DNA of 64,000 bases from positions 50,908,806 through 50,972,805 of the forward strand of contig OX457039.1 in the NCBI GenBank assembly GCA_949752735.1, read 5' to 3'. Shown piece after piece: positions 49,201 to 58,687 of the stretch. The position numbers and the translations under genes are program-made. The number at the start of each line of letters is the position of its first letter. Position 1 is the first letter of the stretch. The notes beneath the pieces are model-generated. The model worked only from the letters and a program-made list of their open reading frames with translations, was not told where the DNA came from and searched no databases. The stretch comes from Lumbricus terrestris (taxonomy: Eukaryota > Annelida > Clitellata > Crassiclitellata > Lumbricidae).

Positions 49201-51367
49201 TATCTTTAATTGGAGCAGAATTTACTATTTCTCTCTGTATAGCAAATTGAGACGTGCACTTCATCACTGACTTCACTTCCGTTTCGCGGTTGTCTTGTTC
49301 TTCAGACTGATTCGGTGCATTCATTACTTGTATCTGATTTACTCTGAGATTTTCTGCACTTCGAGTAAACCTATTTCTCAGATTTGTCATTCTGGGTGGT
49401 ACTTTGCAATCCTTTATCAGATGTCGGTCTGACTGACAATTATGGCAACGTTTCTTAACAATCCCTCTCTGTTCAGTGCTCTCCCGCCTGTAATTGTACG
49501 CTGCATTGTTTTCTCTTTGGCGTCCCATCACTGGAATTCGACTGTACATTTGTCTGTCACCCGTTGCTTCTCTTCTATCTTGACCAAACTGTCTTCCAGG
49601 AGCACCATCATTCCTTGCTTCGTTATTTCTGGCTTGGTTTCCTGTTTCTTTGTTATTACTATTCCACCTGGGTTGCTTCGAACTATTTCCCCATGCTTCA
49701 TATTTCGGTTTGTCTTGAAACATTAGACCAATTCGATTGTTCACGTGTACGTCTGCGAGTTCTGCAACATTACTAGCTTCAAAGCATTCAGTACCCTCTT
49801 TTGCTAGTACGAACTGTAGTGGACCCGGTGGTAGACATTCTTTCAATTTATCCGCCACCAACAGATCAAATAACTTCTCGTAGCTTTTGCCCACTCGCCT
49901 ACTTCTGACATAATAGTTCAACAGATTCTTCAATCTTGCTGTAAACATCGTGTATGTTTCTTCTGCCGTTTTCCTCGCATCTCCAAATCGTGATCGATAT
50001 TCTCTCGCTGTCAATTTGAATTCTTTCAGTAAATGTTCTTTCACTATGTCGTAATCATCCAGATCATCGAAAGACAATCGGTTCAACACCGTTCTTGCTC
50101 TAGGCGTCATTAGTGGTAACAGCAATTTGACCCAAAACTGCTTTTCCACCGTAAAACTGTTGAATGCATTCTCAACTGTCTCAAAATATAATGGCACCTC
50201 CATCATATCATATGGCATCTTAGGTAATACGTGTTTCATTGCATCACCTATCCTTTTAATCTTGGACACCATTGTCTCACTTTCTCTGATCCTGTTTCGT
50301 TCTGACTCTTCACGGCTTCTTCTTTCGTCTTCATTTCGTTCCCTCAGTCTATTTTGATCTTCTACCCTACGCAGTTCTTCTTGTTCTATCTTTTGCTGCA
50401 ACAATTCTAACTGTTTTCTGCGTTCCTCCTTTTCTATAGCCATTTCTCGGAGCTGAGCTTCCTTAAGAGCGATTTTCTTTTGTTCTAATTCTAATTGTTC
50501 TTCCCTTTCTCTTTCCGCTTTTTCCAAATTTTCTTTCTCCATTTTCAATTCTTCCTGTCGAATCTCTTCGGCTCTTTGTAATTCTGCCAAACGCATGGCT
50601 TCTTTGTCTTCCTCACGAATCTTTTGCTCTTCCATCTGTTGTTTTCGTATTTCTTCATCACTTTTCCTTGCTCTCTCGTATTCTATCATCAATTCCATTC
50701 TTCTTCGTTCAGCTTCGTCACGATCTCTTTTCAGTTGTTCTAGCTGAAGCTGGAACTGCTGCTTCTGCATCTCAATCTCTTGTTGTCTCATCCTTTCTGC
50801 TTGTTCTGCTCTTGCTTTTTCCTCTAGTCGAAGCTTTTCTGTTCGTTCAATCTGCTCTTGTATCCGTTCTTTCTCCTCCTGTCTCCGTTTCTCCTCTTTC
50901 TCTTTATCTTCTTGTCTACGTTTCTCCTCTTTCTCTTCTCGTCTACGTTGCTCTTCTTTCTCTTCTTGTTTTTGTTCTTTCTCCTCTCGGCTCCGTTGCT
51001 CCTCTTTCGCTTTCTCTTCCTGTCTGCGTTGCTCCTCTTTCGCTTTCTCTTCCTGTCTGCGTTGCTCCTCTTTCTCTTTCTCTTCTTGCCTGCGTTGCTC
51101 CTCCCTCATCATCATAAATTGCATCAACGCCTCCATAGACATCGGTGCCGGTGGTTTTTCAATTGGTTTCTCCTCAGCGCCACCCACAGCACCTTTCTCT
51201 TCAGCTTCCTTTTTAAGCCAAACCTCTGCTAATGCTCTCATCAAATTTTCTCTAGACATCTCTTCGACTTCTTCTACGTCTAGACCCTCTTCAATTAATA
51301 ACTTTATTAATCGATCAGAAGACATCTTCTTTATACTGGCTTGCTTTTGTTCTGTAAGTTTCTCCAT
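46229..51367 (-). CDS. Gag-protease-integrase-reverse transcriptase polyprotein
   Basis: 1,712 residues in one frame from an ATG at 51367. In order: a very long Glu/Arg/Gln coiled coil (about 85-365); a capsid-like region (about 385-535); a zinc knuckle CHNCQSDRHLIKDC (about 640-653); an aspartic protease (LIDSGTE, D765); an integrase H2C2 zinc finger (about 1031-1070); a DD(35)E core with TSDRGTNF (D about 1160) and GLVERWNQ (E about 1196); a GPY/F-like WHGPCTV near 1330; and a reverse transcriptase with YVDD near 1613-1616. The order integrase then RT is the reverse of ordinary Gypsy elements and matches GMR1. There is no stop or shift between gag and pol. The frame runs out just after the RT thumb because of a one-base shift. 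Confidence 0.93.
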   Translation of the reverse strand: MEKLTEQKQASIKKMSSDRLIKLLIEEGLDVEEVEEMSRENLMRALAEVWLKKEAEEKGAVGGAEEKPIEKPPAPMSMEALMQFMMMREEQRRQEEKEKEEQRRQEEKAKEEQRRQEEKAKEEQRSREEKEQKQEEKEEQRRREEKEEKRRQEDKEKEEKRRQEEKERIQEQIERTEKLRLEEKARAEQAERMRQQEIEMQKQQFQLQLEQLKRDRDEAERRRMELMIEYERARKSDEEIRKQQMEEQKIREEDKEAMRLAELQRAEEIRQEELKMEKENLEKAEREREEQLELEQKKIALKEAQLREMAIEKEERRKQLELLQQKIEQEELRRVEDQNRLRERNEDERRSREESERNRIRESETMVSKIKRIGDAMKHVLPKMPYDMMEVPLYFETVENAFNSFTVEKQFWVKLLLPLMTPRARTVLNRLSFDDLDDYDIVKEHLLKEFKLTAREYRSRFGDARKTAEETYTMFTARLKNLLNYYVRSRRVGKSYEKLFDLLVADKLKECLPPGPLQFVLAKEGTECFEASNVAELADVHVNNRIGLMFQDKPKYEAWGNSSKQPRWNSNNKETGNQARNNEARNDGAPGRQFGQDRREATGDRQMYSRIPVMGRQRENNAAYNYRRESTEQRGIVKKRCHNCQSDRHLIKDCKVPPRMTNLRNRFTRSAENLRVNQIQVMNAPNQSEEQDNRETEVKSVMKCTSQFAIQREIVNSAPIKDTGRETESKDECQRTKKSLLQHVNVEIRGNDDSCHPVQVRALIDSGTEIPVINEELLKGATVEEIGRVHLQCVAGEPIPAKLVKIEVRMSCHNEGGDLKDKGVNIAPYLTLVCASIPAVLCKDNKEKFLLHPEIIAELKEVPPVNVLQGELQANVTTRAQSRRREVEEGEEEKSNESLLDEDTESDDEQSVQEEEEGITSGNNEIEEEMVACERDNDDDSESDGEIDTSMRDLFVENTSDERQLADAKKFEEQQRNDESLRSWWKIAEDKGSEFSVVNGLMYKKHQMLDQLVYQLVLPKERRIQVMELAHESVFGGHLGEEKTRERIKLSFVWPRMRRDVVKFCKSCEKCQLKAQSLVMDRVPITPIPREDVPFRRMTMDVVGPIEPTSAAGHKYCLCIVDSCTRWPTIFLMKSLTAKAVCEALMKLFMDVGVPSVITSDRGTNFTASLTREFLKLMGCCPRFDSPGHPEAAGLVERWNQTFKKMIHHVVVENPRQWHKIIPFTVWALREVPNATTGVAPYLLVYGKLPRGPLTILKESWTKEINLPPNIGVQPAKYLKNLRADMEKALTFAESCAEEKQKQYASQYNKRAKDKEFEPGENVIVLYPTSTNKLISRWHGPCTVLQRRSKYSYLVDMNENGRRIIHANKMRKFITRTLSCGLIVEEDDEFGSVVEIPLKEDYSETKQKSLQLDYEQIGHLTSEQQKQLLDVLNRYADRFSDQPGLCTLVEHEVVLRPDFREKEFVAYRIPLIYRAEVEKQIQEMLKENIIQPSSSRMASPLVIVKKKNGSLRLACDYRYINSFTENCRYPMPIVNDVLSKVGKSKFISVMDCRSAYWTCPVKKSDQWKTAFVTHNGLYEFTRVPFGMINSGRTFVKAINMILQPIHDFTEPYVDDIAVHSNDWDIHLRHLELFLKQIRLHNVTLNLKKCVFGKSEVKFIGHLIGSGKKMMNPDRIDSLINLKKPETRKEVKQVLGFFGFYSLFVILLKLLNH

Positions 51368-51566
51368 CTTACTTCTTTACTTCAGTGATTACCGTGAAGA
51401 AATCAAGGGAGTGGCTATGAATATCTGTGATTGGCTGACTTTAATTCTTATGGCTCCTTGGGTAGACAAGCAAGTTTTGTATACCTCTCTCTGTTGCGTT
51501 GTCGTAATGTCGTTCGTATGTCCGTTGTATCTTCTCACCAGACTCCGAAATGCGTCTCCAATCGTA

Positions 51567-51818
51567 AATATTCCTCCGACTGAAAATATTCCTCCAATTG
51601 AAAATATTCCTCCAATTGAAAATATTCCTCCAATTGAAAATATTCCTCCAACTGAAAATATTCCTCCAATTGAAAATATTCCTCCGATTGAAAATATTCC
51701 TCCAAATGAGAATATTCCTCCAAATGAAAATATTCCTCCGATTGAAAATATTCCTCCAAATGAAAATATTCCTCCAAATGAAAATATTCCTCCAATTGAA
51801 AATATTCCTCCGATTGAG
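51567..51818 (-). repeat. 18-bp tandem array in the retrotransposon leader
   Basis: Fourteen copies of AATATTCCTCCAATTGAA (plus-strand form) with a few substitutions lie between the primer site and the gag start. On the plus strand they read as NIPPIE repeats, which is incidental. The position, in the 5' leader, recalls the insulator repeats in the leader of Drosophila gypsy, but function here is unknown. Confidence 0.95.
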
Positions 51819-51852
51819 TTCGCTATCCCAACATCCTTTGCTTGAATTCAGT

Positions 51853-51870
51853 ATCCCACCGCTGCCACCA
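51853..51870 (-). other. Primer-binding site for tRNA-Leu
   Basis: Element-strand TGGTGGCAGCGGTGGGAT lies three bases after the 5' LTR. It is complementary to the 3' end of animal leucine tRNAs (...ATCCCACCGCTGCCA plus CCA), which would prime reverse transcription. Confidence 0.85.
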
Positions 51871-51873
51871 AAA

Positions 51874-52446
51874 TGTCAACCTCCAATTGACCTTCAAAGT
51901 TTACTCCAGTTTTTTCCTTGTGTTCAGTAGCGCCGCCTACGCCGAACCTAGTCACTGTACTTCGATATCTAAAGCTAGTGTATAAGTTTCTAAAGTTCTT
52001 AACTTGTTCAATTACAACAAAGCTCTGTTTCTTGTATTTTCTTCTTCTTTCATAACAACGCAAATAATACAACAATGCATCCACGACGACAAACGCTTGA
52101 ATTCAACGACAGCAACGCAACTATTATTATCTAACTCCACTGTTCTCTAAAACGTCTTCTATTCTCTACTACCAACTCCTTCTTCTACTACTTATCTCCT
52201 TGTCTGGGCGTACACTCTTCCCCTTGCCGCTCTGTCCTTCTATCTGCCTCTCTCCGTCTATCTGTCCGTCTGTCTGCCTATCTCTCTCTCTCTCTCTCTC
52301 TCTCCGGCGACGGTCGGCCGAGCCGCGCCAACTTTCCCGCCAGTCTGTCACCTGCAGGCCTAACTGTCTAGACGCTGACCTTGAGCTGGTCTATTCGTAC
52401 GCCTAAACATCAACTGACCACATAGACTATACAAAATTAGCTCACA
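51874..52446 (-). repeat. 5' LTR of the GMR1-like element
   Basis: 573 bp, matching the copy at 45047-45621 by eye except for one CT dinucleotide. It would hold the promoter and poly(A) signal of the element. No TATA box is obvious. Confidence 0.95.
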
Positions 52447-52932
52447 TCACCTGTTCGTATTTCTTCATCTATCTGTTCACCTGTTCGTATGCCTCCATCC
52501 ATCTGTTCACATATTCGCAAACCTCCATCCATCTGTTCACATATTCGCAAACCTCCATCCATCTGTTCACCTGTTCGTATGCCTCCATCCATCTGTTCAC
52601 CTGTTCGTATTCCTCCATCCATCTGTTCACCTGTTAGCATGCCTCCATCCATCTGTTCACCTGTTAGCATGCCTCCATCCATCTGTTCACCTGTTCGTAT
52701 GCCTCCATCCATCTGTTCACCTGTTCGTATGCCTCCATCCATCTGTTCACCTGTTCGTATGCCTCCATCCATCTGTTCACCTGTTCGTATTCCTCCATCC
52801 ATCTGTTCACCTGTTAGCATGCCTCCATCCATCTGTTCACCTGTTAGCATGCCTCCATCCATCTGTTCACCTGTTCGTATGCCGTCATCTATCTGTTCAA
52901 CGACAAACGCTACTTCATCTTCAGCCATCTGC
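52447..52932. repeat. 30-bp satellite array, right half
   Basis: About 15 further units continue the register interrupted at 45046 (starting with the TCACC duplication). They end at the inverted cap 52895-52932. A seven-unit block (about 52560-52700) is repeated at about 52740-52880. Confidence 0.95.
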
Positions 52933-52934
52933 CA

Positions 52935-53990
52935 TGCTGCTGCAGTCTTATTACAATATTGTCGTTGTAGATGGATTTTCACGCACGCGATTCTCACGTG
53001 ACGAAAGACTTCGTTCCATGCATGCCGCGTGACATTTAGACCTATTCCCTGGACATATTCCATTTCCGACGTATTTCTCCTGAATGTCACCCCCAAAGGA
53101 CATATTCCTCTCCCCCTTTTCTGAAATATGCCAAAAGGATTGGTGTCTCTGTTATTTCTCTACAATTCTCACACTCAATAAGAAAAAACACAAATAGAGA
53201 CAATTCGATCGAATAGTTACAATGTATAGCGTGAACTTCGCTGCAGGCCTGCAGCTTTTTTCATAATTATGGCCTCATGTATGCCATTGTATGGTCGTTC
53301 GGAAGCGGACTTTAAGTATCTAAAAATTATTTTCAATGTAGATTAACTCAACGATTAAATACTTCAAAGCATCTGTTTTGGAACATAAAGTGCCATGACT
53401 GTTTATTCCGTACGAATGACTTCACTGTATCAGCGAAGACTTTTCGATCAATCATTCTATTTCATAAGCTACACATTCGAACGAAAGATGAGCCGATTGT
53501 TTATTTTATACAACTCTCATACATTGATTGATTCATATGGATTTCATGAAATAACTACTAATCTCTGATCGTTTAGCCTACTTCAAGGCATACGTTTTTA
53601 AACATAAGGTGCGATAATTGTGTATTTTATACACATTGATCTCAGGTTCCGACTCGTATACAATTGTTGTGTTATGTACAGAGGAGTGAACCGTCCATGG
53701 ATAAATGACTCATTCAAAATGGGACGTCTGGGGTAACTGTCCTGGCAATATGTCTGTAGGAATATTTGTCCAGGAGATAAATATTGTTCCCCAACAATTA
53801 AGGGTACGACGGGGGCAAACAAAGACAAAGACAGACGAACAGCTTCAGAACGGGGGGGGGTAACAGTCAGACAGCCAGGTATACATACATACATACAGAT
53901 AGACAGGCAGACAGAGAAATGATGTACTTCGGAGGTCCAGGTATGATCAATGAAGACGTTTCAGATATATTCTTTCGCAACGAATACACT
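52935..53990. other. Region with no recognised gene
   Basis: Mostly unique-looking sequence. Only a C/G-run at 53852-53860 and a short (ATAC)n are noted. Confidence 0.5.
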
Positions 53991-54059
53991 CCATATACCT
54001 ATTCGCATGCATTACATATACAATACAATTATGCAATACATGCATAGAATTTTCTAGTA

Positions 54060-54236
54060 TATGTGCGCAATGCGCATGCATTAATACATATATATATATA
54101 GATCTATATATAGTATAGTCTATAATAAGAGTGCGCTCTTATCTTATCTGCAGTTTATTTATATATAATTGACTAAACATATCGCACTATATATACATAC
54201 ACGTGTACCGATAATATATATACACGCGTACCGATA

Positions 54237-54268
<32 letters not shown>

Positions 54269-54270
54269 CA
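54060..54270. repeat. AT-rich simple repeats
   Basis: Several (TA)n blocks. CGTACCGATAATATATATA is duplicated at 54205-54250. Confidence 0.85.
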
Positions 54271-54591
54271 TCAATGGCAGAGTCGTCTTGGCGTCAAATA
54301 GCAAATTCTATGCTAAACGATCGAAGAGCAAGATGGCTCTCAACGGGTCGACGAGCGAATAGCGACCTATATATAACATATATATATAACATATATATAT
54401 ATACATAAGCCATTGAATTGAAGCAGAGACATTGATATATACATACTATTACGCTATGTATAATATGTATATGCATAGTGAACGAAGGTTTCACTGCCGC
54501 CTTGGACTCATAAACGAACGACATATATATACGAAGAGGATGTATGCACACCCATACGCCCACTGTATAAAAACACGCATATCATATATAT

Positions 54592-54626
<35 letters not shown>

Positions 54627-54756
54627 AACACCTATGCACAGAGAATTATAGAGAACTTGTATCAGAAGGAGGCGTTGATACATAGTTGTATAAAATTATA
54701 TAGGCTACAATTTCTGTGCGGATATCCGCGTGTACACCATATTATAAGCGACGCCA

Positions 54757-54831
54757 TGCGGGTGTATCTGGCAGTATACAGTGACCGCAGAAAGGGTGTG
54801 CTATACATACACTGCCAAATACACCCGCATT
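54757..54831. repeat. Long imperfect hairpin
   Basis: GCGGGTGTATCTGGCAGTATA is mirrored by TACACTGCCAAATACACCCGC about 30 bp later, giving a stem of about 20 bp with one mismatch and a loop. No RNA family is recognised. Confidence 0.7.
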
Positions 54832-54859
54832 GGTCTAGATATGTCGGACATAATATTAT

Positions 54860-55325
54860 GTGTGTCTACTGTGTATGTGTGCGTGCGTTGTGTGTGCGCG
54901 TTGCGTGCGTGTGCGCGCGTGTTGTGTATCTGCGTTGTGTGTGTGCGTGTGTTGTGTGCGTGCGTGTGTCCGTACGTTGTCAGCATACGTTGTATACGTG
55001 CACGCGGGCGTTGTCTGTATGCGTTGTGGGCGTGCGTTGTGTGCGTGCTTATGCGTGCGTATGCGTGCGCTCTGTGTGTGTGTGTGTCCATTATGTGTGC
55101 GTGATGCGAATGCGTGTGGGTGCGTCGTGCGTGTGTGCTGTGTATGTATTTGAATGTGTGTGTGTTTATTGGCAGTGCACGTGCGCACGTAGGCCCTATT
55201 GCTTGCGTGCATTGTTTGCGTGCATGTGTCACATACAGCGAACACACACACACAGACAACGCACGCACGCGCTTACACACATACTCGCAGCATGTGTGTT
55301 TACGCGATGTCTGTAGTGCGTTCGC

Positions 55326-55357
<32 letters not shown>

Positions 55358-55370
55358 ATTGTCTCTACGT
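54860..55370. repeat. (GT)n/(GCGT)n microsatellite field
   Basis: About 500 bp of GTGTGC/GTTGTG units, with a short reverse-orientation CA patch at 55240-55265. All frames are open by composition, so none is called as a gene. Confidence 0.93.
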
Positions 55371-55674
55371 GTGTGCGCATGTATGCCTATATGTGGGCAA
55401 AAGTGACCGTCGTTTGTGTGATTCTTATAGAGCTGTTCAATAAATGTATGTATGTATATGGCCACTTGTATTATACACTATACAGCTCCTTATCAAGAAT
55501 CTCACGAAGGCTATAACAGTGATGCGACAGATTTCCTTTCATCTGTTTCCGTTTCCGTATAATTCTCCTCTTCTCATTCGTTCGTTCGTGCATTCCCTTC
55601 CTCCAATTCTCAGTTTCTTTCATGACTCCTCCTCTACCCAAACCTTTCCATCCTATAAGAAACACTGATTGAAT

Positions 55675-55735
55675 AAGACGACGACGACAACGACGACGAC
55701 GACTACGACGACGACAACGACGATGACTATTTCAG
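55675..55735. repeat. (ACG)n trinucleotide repeat
   Basis: GACGACGACAACGACG-type units. Confidence 0.9.
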
Positions 55736-55809
55736 ACGCTGTCCGTTATTGACCTATAGTCCAATACAAACGGAAATGCATTCGACTCCGGTTCAGAGCG
55801 TTCTGTTCC

Positions 55810-55915
55810 TTTGTCTGTCTGTCTGTCTGTCTGTCTATGTGTCTGTCTATGTGTCTGTGTGTTTGTCTGTGTGTGTGGCTGCCTGTCTGTCTGTCTCTGT
55901 TTCTCTCTCTCTATG
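55810..55915. repeat. (TCTG)n microsatellite
   Basis: TCTG repeats with TATGTG and TCTC interruptions. Confidence 0.9.
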
Positions 55916-55959
55916 CAGTCATTGCTTCTCGGAAGACGAAGCGTCGATGTCGTTCACAT

Positions 55960-56112
55960 GAATTATTCACAATAATTCGTTAATTCACAATAATTCGTTA
56001 ATTCACAATAATTCGTTAATTCAAAATAACTCCTTAATTCGCAATAATTCGTTAATTCACAGTAATTCGTTAATTCACAGTAATTCGTTAATTCACAGCA
56101 ATTCGTTAATTC
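55960..56112. repeat. 18-bp tandem repeat, about 8 copies
   Basis: Units of TTCACAATAATTCGTTAA, with CAGTAA and GCAATAA variants. Confidence 0.93.
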
Positions 56113-56589
56113 GCAGTTGTTCACAGTCGTTCGTCTTTGAAGCACTGCACCACGTGATCACTTTCATCGAATGTTGCTTATAATAATAAAATTTATATGA
56201 TTATAGGTCGAGTTATGGCAACGTCGTTTGAATTAGTTTTGACAAACCCAAGCGGTCACCAGACTATACTCTGCAAATGACCAGCTTATGTGGAATGGTT
56301 TCCCATTAATAGACTGGATAGGGAGAATGCACATGACTTTCAATTATGTTCGTCTTTCTTTAAACTATAGCCTATCTATTCAAAAGTGAAGTAGTAGCCT
56401 ACTGAAGGCATGTGATTGCCAAAGAATAACCTTGCGTCAGTTGGGGCGTGGGTGGCGGCGAGGGGCATACGGATCAAACACATCGCTTAATTCACACGAT
56501 AGCACAAACAAAAGATCTTCAGAGTTCGATCTATTGTTTGCTGCAGTCATAGGCGACAATGATAACTATAGGCCTATTGTTCGAAGGAC

Positions 56590-56632
<43 letters not shown>
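56590..56632. repeat. (TA)n microsatellite
   Basis: About 20 uninterrupted TA units. Confidence 0.95.
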
Positions 56633-56633
<1 letters not shown>

Positions 56634-57019
56634 GCACATTTGTCTTACGAGAGCTTAAACATCCGGGTCGCAATATCATATTCGTCATCCGTACAATAAT
56701 AATTATTATTCTTATTATAGTTACAGATCCGGAACTCTGAATAAGGCTTTGGTGTCGCTGATCGTCAGTGAAATTTTGTTTGTTGGATTATGTCTCTGCG
56801 TGCTTGCGCTGCATGCATGGCAACGAAGTCAGATAACTTTGCGTACTATGATCTGTGTTCATCCGTGTCAATGTTCAGAAAGAATTTATCACGTATATAT
56901 TAACTTTCGTACATAGATCTACTATCTTATATATATTTCAGTAAGTCTGTGTGTTTGTTTGATTGATTGTGTGTTAGCTATGCACGGCTACAGTTTTGAA
57001 GCAATCGACACCAATTCTT

Positions 57020-58503
57020 CGCACGGGGGTCGGGGTCGACCCGACACAGGTTATTGGGGGGTCGCCGAATCTCTGCCACCATGGGGGCCAGGGTGGGAGG
57101 GGCAAAACCCCTCATTTTTCCTACTTATTCACCTGAAACGATGCAACTGCACAGATTTTTACACGGGCCACCTCGCCTCCACCAAAGACACACCTCGGCC
57201 CTGCGGGCCGAGGTGTGTCTTTGGGGTGGAGGGGTGGGGGGGGAGGAAGTTTTTTTCCCGAAAATCAAAATTTCACGGGTGGCTTACCGGTGGATGTCGG
57301 AGTGTGGTGGGTGTCGTGGGCTGTGGTGGGGGTGGCTGAGGGCTGGGGTGGGGGTTTATGTCGGGGGGGCTGGGGTGAGGGGCCGTGGGGGGATTTTTTT
57401 TTTCACGAAAACTAAAATTTCACGGGTGGCGTACCGGTGGAGGTTGGAGTGCGGTGGGTGTCGTGGGGTGTCGTGGGGTGTCGTGTGGGTTGGGGTAGAA
57501 GGGGCGGGGAAGAATTTTTTCCAGAAAATCTAAATTTCACGGGTGGCGTACCGGTTTAGGTTGAGTGTGGTGGGTGTCATGGAGTGTCGTGTGGGGGGTG
57601 TGGGGGGAGAAAAATTTAAATTTCACGAGTGGCGTACCGGTGGAGGTTGGAGTGTGGTGGGTGTCGTGTGGTGTCGTGTGGGGTGGGGTTGTGGGGGTAA
57701 AGGAGTGGGTGAAGAATTTTTTTCAGAAAATCTAAATTTCATGGGTGGCGTACCGGTGGAGGTTGGAATGTGGTGGGTGTCGTGTGGGAGTGGGAGTGGG
57801 GGGTGTGGGGTAGAGGGGAGCGTGGGGGGGTAATTTTTTTCCGAAAACCAACATTTCACGGGTGGCGTACCCGTGGAGGTTGGAGTGTGGCGGGTGTCGT
57901 GGAGTGTGGTGTGCGGGAAAGGGGTGGAAGTGGGGTGGGGCGGGGACGAAAAAGCCAGCGCTTTTGCCAGTTCGGATTTCACGGGTCGTGTGGTGGAATG
58001 TGGTGGTGGAGAGTGGGGTGGTGAGGAATGGGGAAATGGGTGTGAGTGGGAGGGGGGGCGGAGTGGGGTAATTTTTTTTCCGGAAACCTAAATTTCACGG
58101 GTGGCGTAGCCATGGAGGTTGGAGTGTGGTGGGTGTCGTGGGGTGTCGTGTGGGTTGGGCGGGGGGGGGTGGGGGTGGGGGAAGAAATTTTTTCCGAAAA
58201 TCTAAATTTCACGAGTGGCGTACCGGTGGAAGTTGGAGTGTGGTGGGTGTCGTGGGGTGTCGTGTTGGGGTGGGGAGCGTGGGGGTAGGGGTTGTAGAGG
58301 GTGGGGGGAAGAACATTTTCCCCGAAAATCTCTATTTCACGGGTGGCGTGTGGAGGTCGGAGTGTGGTGGGGTGTCGTGTGGTGGTCGGGGTGGGGATGG
58401 GGGATTGGAGGGGGAAGAAAAAATTGGGGGCTGAGGAAGGGAGGGATTGGCCGGGAACGACCGAATCCCAAAATTCCCGGGCAACGCCGGGTACCCCAGC
58501 TAG
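57020..58503 (+). mobile_element. Helitron-like element with G-rich 117-bp repeats
   Basis: The 3' end is CCCGGGCAACGCCGGGTACC, then CCAGCTAG|T, as in Helitrons. The start is uncertain (perhaps TCTTCGCACGGG near 57016). The body is about ten tandem units averaging 117 bp, each with TTTCACGGGTGGCGTACCGG, TGTGGTGGGTGTCGTGG and a G-run ending in TTTTTTTCCGAAAA. A perfect 19-bp stem with a 5-nt loop sits at 57182-57224. Proline/serine- and glycine/tryptophan-rich frames here are not genes. Confidence 0.7.
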
Positions 58504-58687
58504 TTATTAATAATTATGGCTTCAAGAACAGTTGCAAGTCTCTAACTTAAGTCGCAAGCAGCATTAAAAGGTCGTAATTTTCTACCTAACTGACACTAAC
58601 AACTCCTTGTGTTAGAAATGAGTAACTAAATGACGCTAGCAAGCCTTTGGTTTGCATCTGAATGGCAGTACTATAGTAGCCTAAGTC

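Larger units (their letters stand above)
45047..52446 (-). mobile_element. Complete GMR1-like Ty3/Gypsy retrotransposon
   Basis: A 7,400-bp element in the minus orientation: LTR, PBS, tandem-repeat leader, gag-pro-int-rt frame, RNase H frame, polypurine tract, LTR. TG...CA termini and a perfect 5-bp target-site duplication (TCACC) prove a single clean insertion into the 30-bp satellite. The integrase lies before the reverse transcriptase. That order defines the GMR1 group of Gypsy elements, described from deuterostomes. By eye the LTRs differ only by one CT unit, so the insertion is young. Confidence 0.95.

Noticed and set aside
51411..51845. Plus-strand frame with NIPPIE repeats
   Set aside because: Antisense to the retrotransposon leader and made of an 18-bp tandem array.
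51853..51870. tRNA gene fragment (3' end of tRNA-Leu) on the plus strand
   Set aside because: Only 18 bases match, and it lies three bases from the LTR. It is the primer-binding site, not a gene.
54432..55316. 294-codon plus-strand frame rich in Cys and Val
   Set aside because: Mostly a GT/GCGT microsatellite. No domain, and the opposite strand is also open.
55960..56112. CRISPR-like regular repeats
   Set aside because: Direct tandem units with no spacers, in an animal genome. A simple satellite.
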